A stretch of 64,000 bases of DNA from CAWIHK01 sp963835935 (GTDB lineage Bacteria > Bacteroidota > Ignavibacteria > UBA10030 > CAVZMI01), in assembly GCA_963835935.1 (NCBI GenBank), contig CAWIHK010000005.1, positions 124,001 to 188,000 on the forward strand, read 5' to 3'. Positions 62,174 through 64,000 of the stretch are shown here, piece after piece (the stretch's first letter is position 1; each line of letters starts with the position of its first letter). A program made the position numbers and the translations under genes. The notes beneath the pieces were generated by a model. The model was not told the origin of the DNA. It made no database searches and saw only the letters and a list, made by a program, of their open reading frames with translations.

Positions 62174-62197
62174 AACGTACGTTATTCCGTACGTAAT
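62174..62197 (-). promoter_or_regulatory. YefM/YoeB double-palindrome operator
   Basis: AACGTACGTT (62174-62183) is a perfect palindrome, and a second CGTACG core lies at 62188-62193; core centres are 12 bases apart. In E. coli, YefM-YoeB binds two palindromes with TGTACA cores at the same spacing. The site overlaps the region from which yefM would be transcribed. Confidence 0.72.
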
Positions 62198-62251
62198 ATA
62201 TTATTTCCAGAATAGATAATCAAGTATAATGAAGAAACGAATGAGGGATGA

Positions 62252-64000
62252 CTAAAGTTGCCGTCGTAACCGTAGTGAATTCGACACAACACTCACCGAA
62301 CTGAATGCCATCGCAGCAGCAGCAATCATCGGATTGAGAAAACCGAACGCAGCCAGCGGAATTCCGATCACATTATAAAAGAACGCCCAGAAAAGATTTT
62401 GTGAAATGGTTCGAATCGTTTGCCGCGATAGTTTTATTGCAGAAACGACATCGCCGAGATCGGCCCGCATCAAAGTAATATCGGCAGCCTCATTTGCAAT
62501 ATCCGTTCCGGTTCCGATCGCAATGCCGATGTCGGCTTGTGCCAGCGCCGGTGCATCATTGATTCCATCTCCGACCATTGCAACTATCTTTCCCTGGTTT
62601 TGTAGTTCTATAATTTTCTCCAACTTTTGATCCGGAAGAACTTCTGCAAACACTGTTGTGATTCCTGCCTGATGCGCTATCGTTTGTGCAGCCAACTTAT
62701 TATCACCAGTCATCATTACCACTTCTATCCCTGACTGCTGTAATTCTTGTACAGCCTGCAACGAGGTGGGTCGAATTGCATCCGCAACAGCTATAACACC
62801 CGCAAGCGAACCGTCGATAGCAACATACATCACGGTCTTTCCTTCGCTCGCACACCGTTCGGTCTCCGTATTTTCTTTAAGCGACACAGACCAGTCGTGC
62901 ATCATTACTTCGTTGCCAACAATCACTGCATGTTCATCGATCACTGCGTTGACGCCGCGTCCTGGAAATGTCATGAACGTGTTTGGTTCGAATAAAGGAA
63001 TATTTTTTTGTCCCGCAAAATGTTTGATCGCAATACCGAACGGATGTTCCGAATGCCGTTCGACGCTAGCTGCAAATTGGATTACATCATCTTTAGAATA
63101 TTCATTAACCGCAATCACTTCCGTTACAACCGGCTTCCCTATTGTAATCGTTCCCGTTTTATCCATCACGATAGTTGTTATTGAACGAACCCGCTCCAAA
63201 ATTTCTCCTCCCTTGATGAATATTCCACGTTCGGCACCATTCCCCGTTCCAACCATAATTGCTGTCGGTGTAGCAAGGCCGAGCGCACACGGACAGGCAA
63301 TTATCAGCACCGCAACAAAATGAATTAAGGCAGAAGCAAAAAGAGTTCCCGGAATAACAAAATACCACACGACAAAAGTAAGAATCGCGACACTGATGAC
63401 GGATGGAACAAACACTGAAGCAATTTTATCGGCGAGCCGCTGAACAGGAGCTTTCGATCCCTGCGCTTGTTCGACCATGCGAATGATGTGCGCAAGAACC
63501 GTTCCTTCTCCAACTTTTGTTGCACGCATTTTGAAGCTTCCGGTTTTGTTCAATGTCGACCCGATGAGTGTTGCACCTTGACTTTTTTCAACCGGAACAC
63601 TTTCTCCACTGATCATTGATTCGTCGATGACGGCATATCCCTCGATAAGTTCCCCATCCACCGGAATTTTCTCGCCGGGTTTAACCAACAAGATATCTCC
63701 AACCACGACATCCTCAACAAGCACATCATTTTCCTTGTCATTAACGACACGATGAGCCATAGCCGGTCTGAGATCCATTAGTTTACGGATTGCTTCCGAC
63801 GTTCTACCTTTCGCACGAGCTTCAAGTAATCTACCCATGAGAATAAGTGTAATAATAACTGCGGCAGTGTCGAAGTATACATCGCTGGAATAATTATTTC
63901 CGCCAAATGAATATGGGAAGAATGTTATCATCGTACTGAAGATAAATGCCGCCGATGTTCCGACCGCCACCAATGTATTCATATCGGCAGTTAACTGTTT
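62252..64000 (-). CDS. copA: copper-exporting P1B-type ATPase, 5' end outside window
   Basis: At least 582 residues, frame still open at the window edge (KQLTAD before MNTLVAVGT). Has TGES, the copper-binding CPC in ACPCALGLATPTAIMVGTG, phospho-Asp in VMDKTGTITIGKP, HP locus SEHPFG, and GDGINDAPALAQADIGIAIGTG, and the last helices with NPMIAAAAMAFSSVSVVSNSLRL (in pieces) of Cu(+) exporters. The N-terminal heavy-metal-binding domains would lie beyond 64000. CopA-type by CPC and the C-terminal MAFSSVSVV…NS block. Confidence 0.94.
   Translation of the reverse strand, partial: KQLTADMNTLVAVGTSAAFIFSTMITFFPYSFGGNNYSSDVYFDTAAVIITLILMGRLLEARAKGRTSEAIRKLMDLRPAMAHRVVNDKENDVLVEDVVVGDILLVKPGEKIPVDGELIEGYAVIDESMISGESVPVEKSQGATLIGSTLNKTGSFKMRATKVGEGTVLAHIIRMVEQAQGSKAPVQRLADKIASVFVPSVISVAILTFVVWYFVIPGTLFASALIHFVAVLIIACPCALGLATPTAIMVGTGNGAERGIFIKGGEILERVRSITTIVMDKTGTITIGKPVVTEVIAVNEYSKDDVIQFAASVERHSEHPFGIAIKHFAGQKNIPLFEPNTFMTFPGRGVNAVIDEHAVIVGNEVMMHDWSVSLKENTETERCASEGKTVMYVAIDGSLAGVIAVADAIRPTSLQAVQELQQSGIEVVMMTGDNKLAAQTIAHQAGITTVFAEVLPDQKLEKIIELQNQGKIVAMVGDGINDAPALAQADIGIAIGTGTDIANEAADITLMRADLGDVVSAIKLSRQTIRTISQNLFWAFFYNVIGIPLAAFGFLNPMIAAAAMAFSSVSVVSNSLRLRRQL

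Noticed and set aside
62766..63323. 185-codon plus-strand frame opposite copA
   Set aside because: Mirror of the ATPase coding sequence, with no independent signals.

Overview
The window is about 42-43% GC by eye and reads as one contig of a Gram-negative chromosome. Two TonB-dependent receptors, a 1206-residue TPR protein, SpoIIE-type and PAS/GAF signalling proteins, MetA of the acetyl type and Kdp with extra small membrane proteins suggest the Bacteroidota/Ignavibacteriota (FCB) group. That assignment is inference; there is no rRNA in the window to settle it. I saw no tRNA, rRNA, CRISPR array or intact insertion sequence.

Layout. 0.3-7.2 kb: a tight plus-strand run of a secreted TPR protein, an unknown protein, Obg and a FecCD/BtuC permease. 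7.2-16.6 kb: a defence island on the minus strand. It holds a SIR2-domain protein, a type IIG restriction-modification enzyme split by a frameshift, a small unknown gene, dinD, and debris of restriction systems: a duplicated 5' head and a 32-bp tail scrap of the type IIG gene, plus the Mod tail and Res head of a type III system. 16.6-20.0 kb: RlmD/RumA-like rRNA methyltransferase and an ABC-F ATPase. 20.1-21.4 kb: HEPN/MNT genes followed by a second small-protein/nucleotidyltransferase pair. 21.5-25.3 kb: Yip1 membrane protein, a small His/Cys protein and a TonB receptor. 25.4-34.3 kb: the Kdp potassium system, with the structural genes in the order membrane protein, kdpC, a 35-codon ORF, kdpF, kdpA, kdpB, divergent from kdpDE.

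34.3-41.0 kb is the most unusual region: a single minus-strand run of an MvaI/BcnI-like endonuclease, an m5C methyltransferase, a two-headed GHKL ATPase with a histidine-kinase-like half, a protein with a well-preserved receiver domain, a MIG-type HhH-GPD T:G mismatch glycosylase and a basic 121-residue protein. It looks like a type II restriction-modification system that carries its own m5C-deamination repair enzyme and a two-component-like signalling pair.

41.2-48.2 kb: Tex, EttA, a GIY-YIG protein, a GAF/SpoIIE phosphatase and MetA carrying Glu111, which marks the acetyl-CoA-using type. 48.5-56.3 kb: a 1324-residue PAS/GAF hybrid kinase directly upstream of a glucan phosphorylase and a plant-HPR1-like hydroxypyruvate reductase. 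56.7-61.5 kb: a YfiR-like protein, a TonB receptor and a chemoreceptor. 61.7-62.2 kb: YefM/YoeB with a double-palindrome operator. 62.3 kb to the end: CopA-type copper ATPase, 5' end outside the window.
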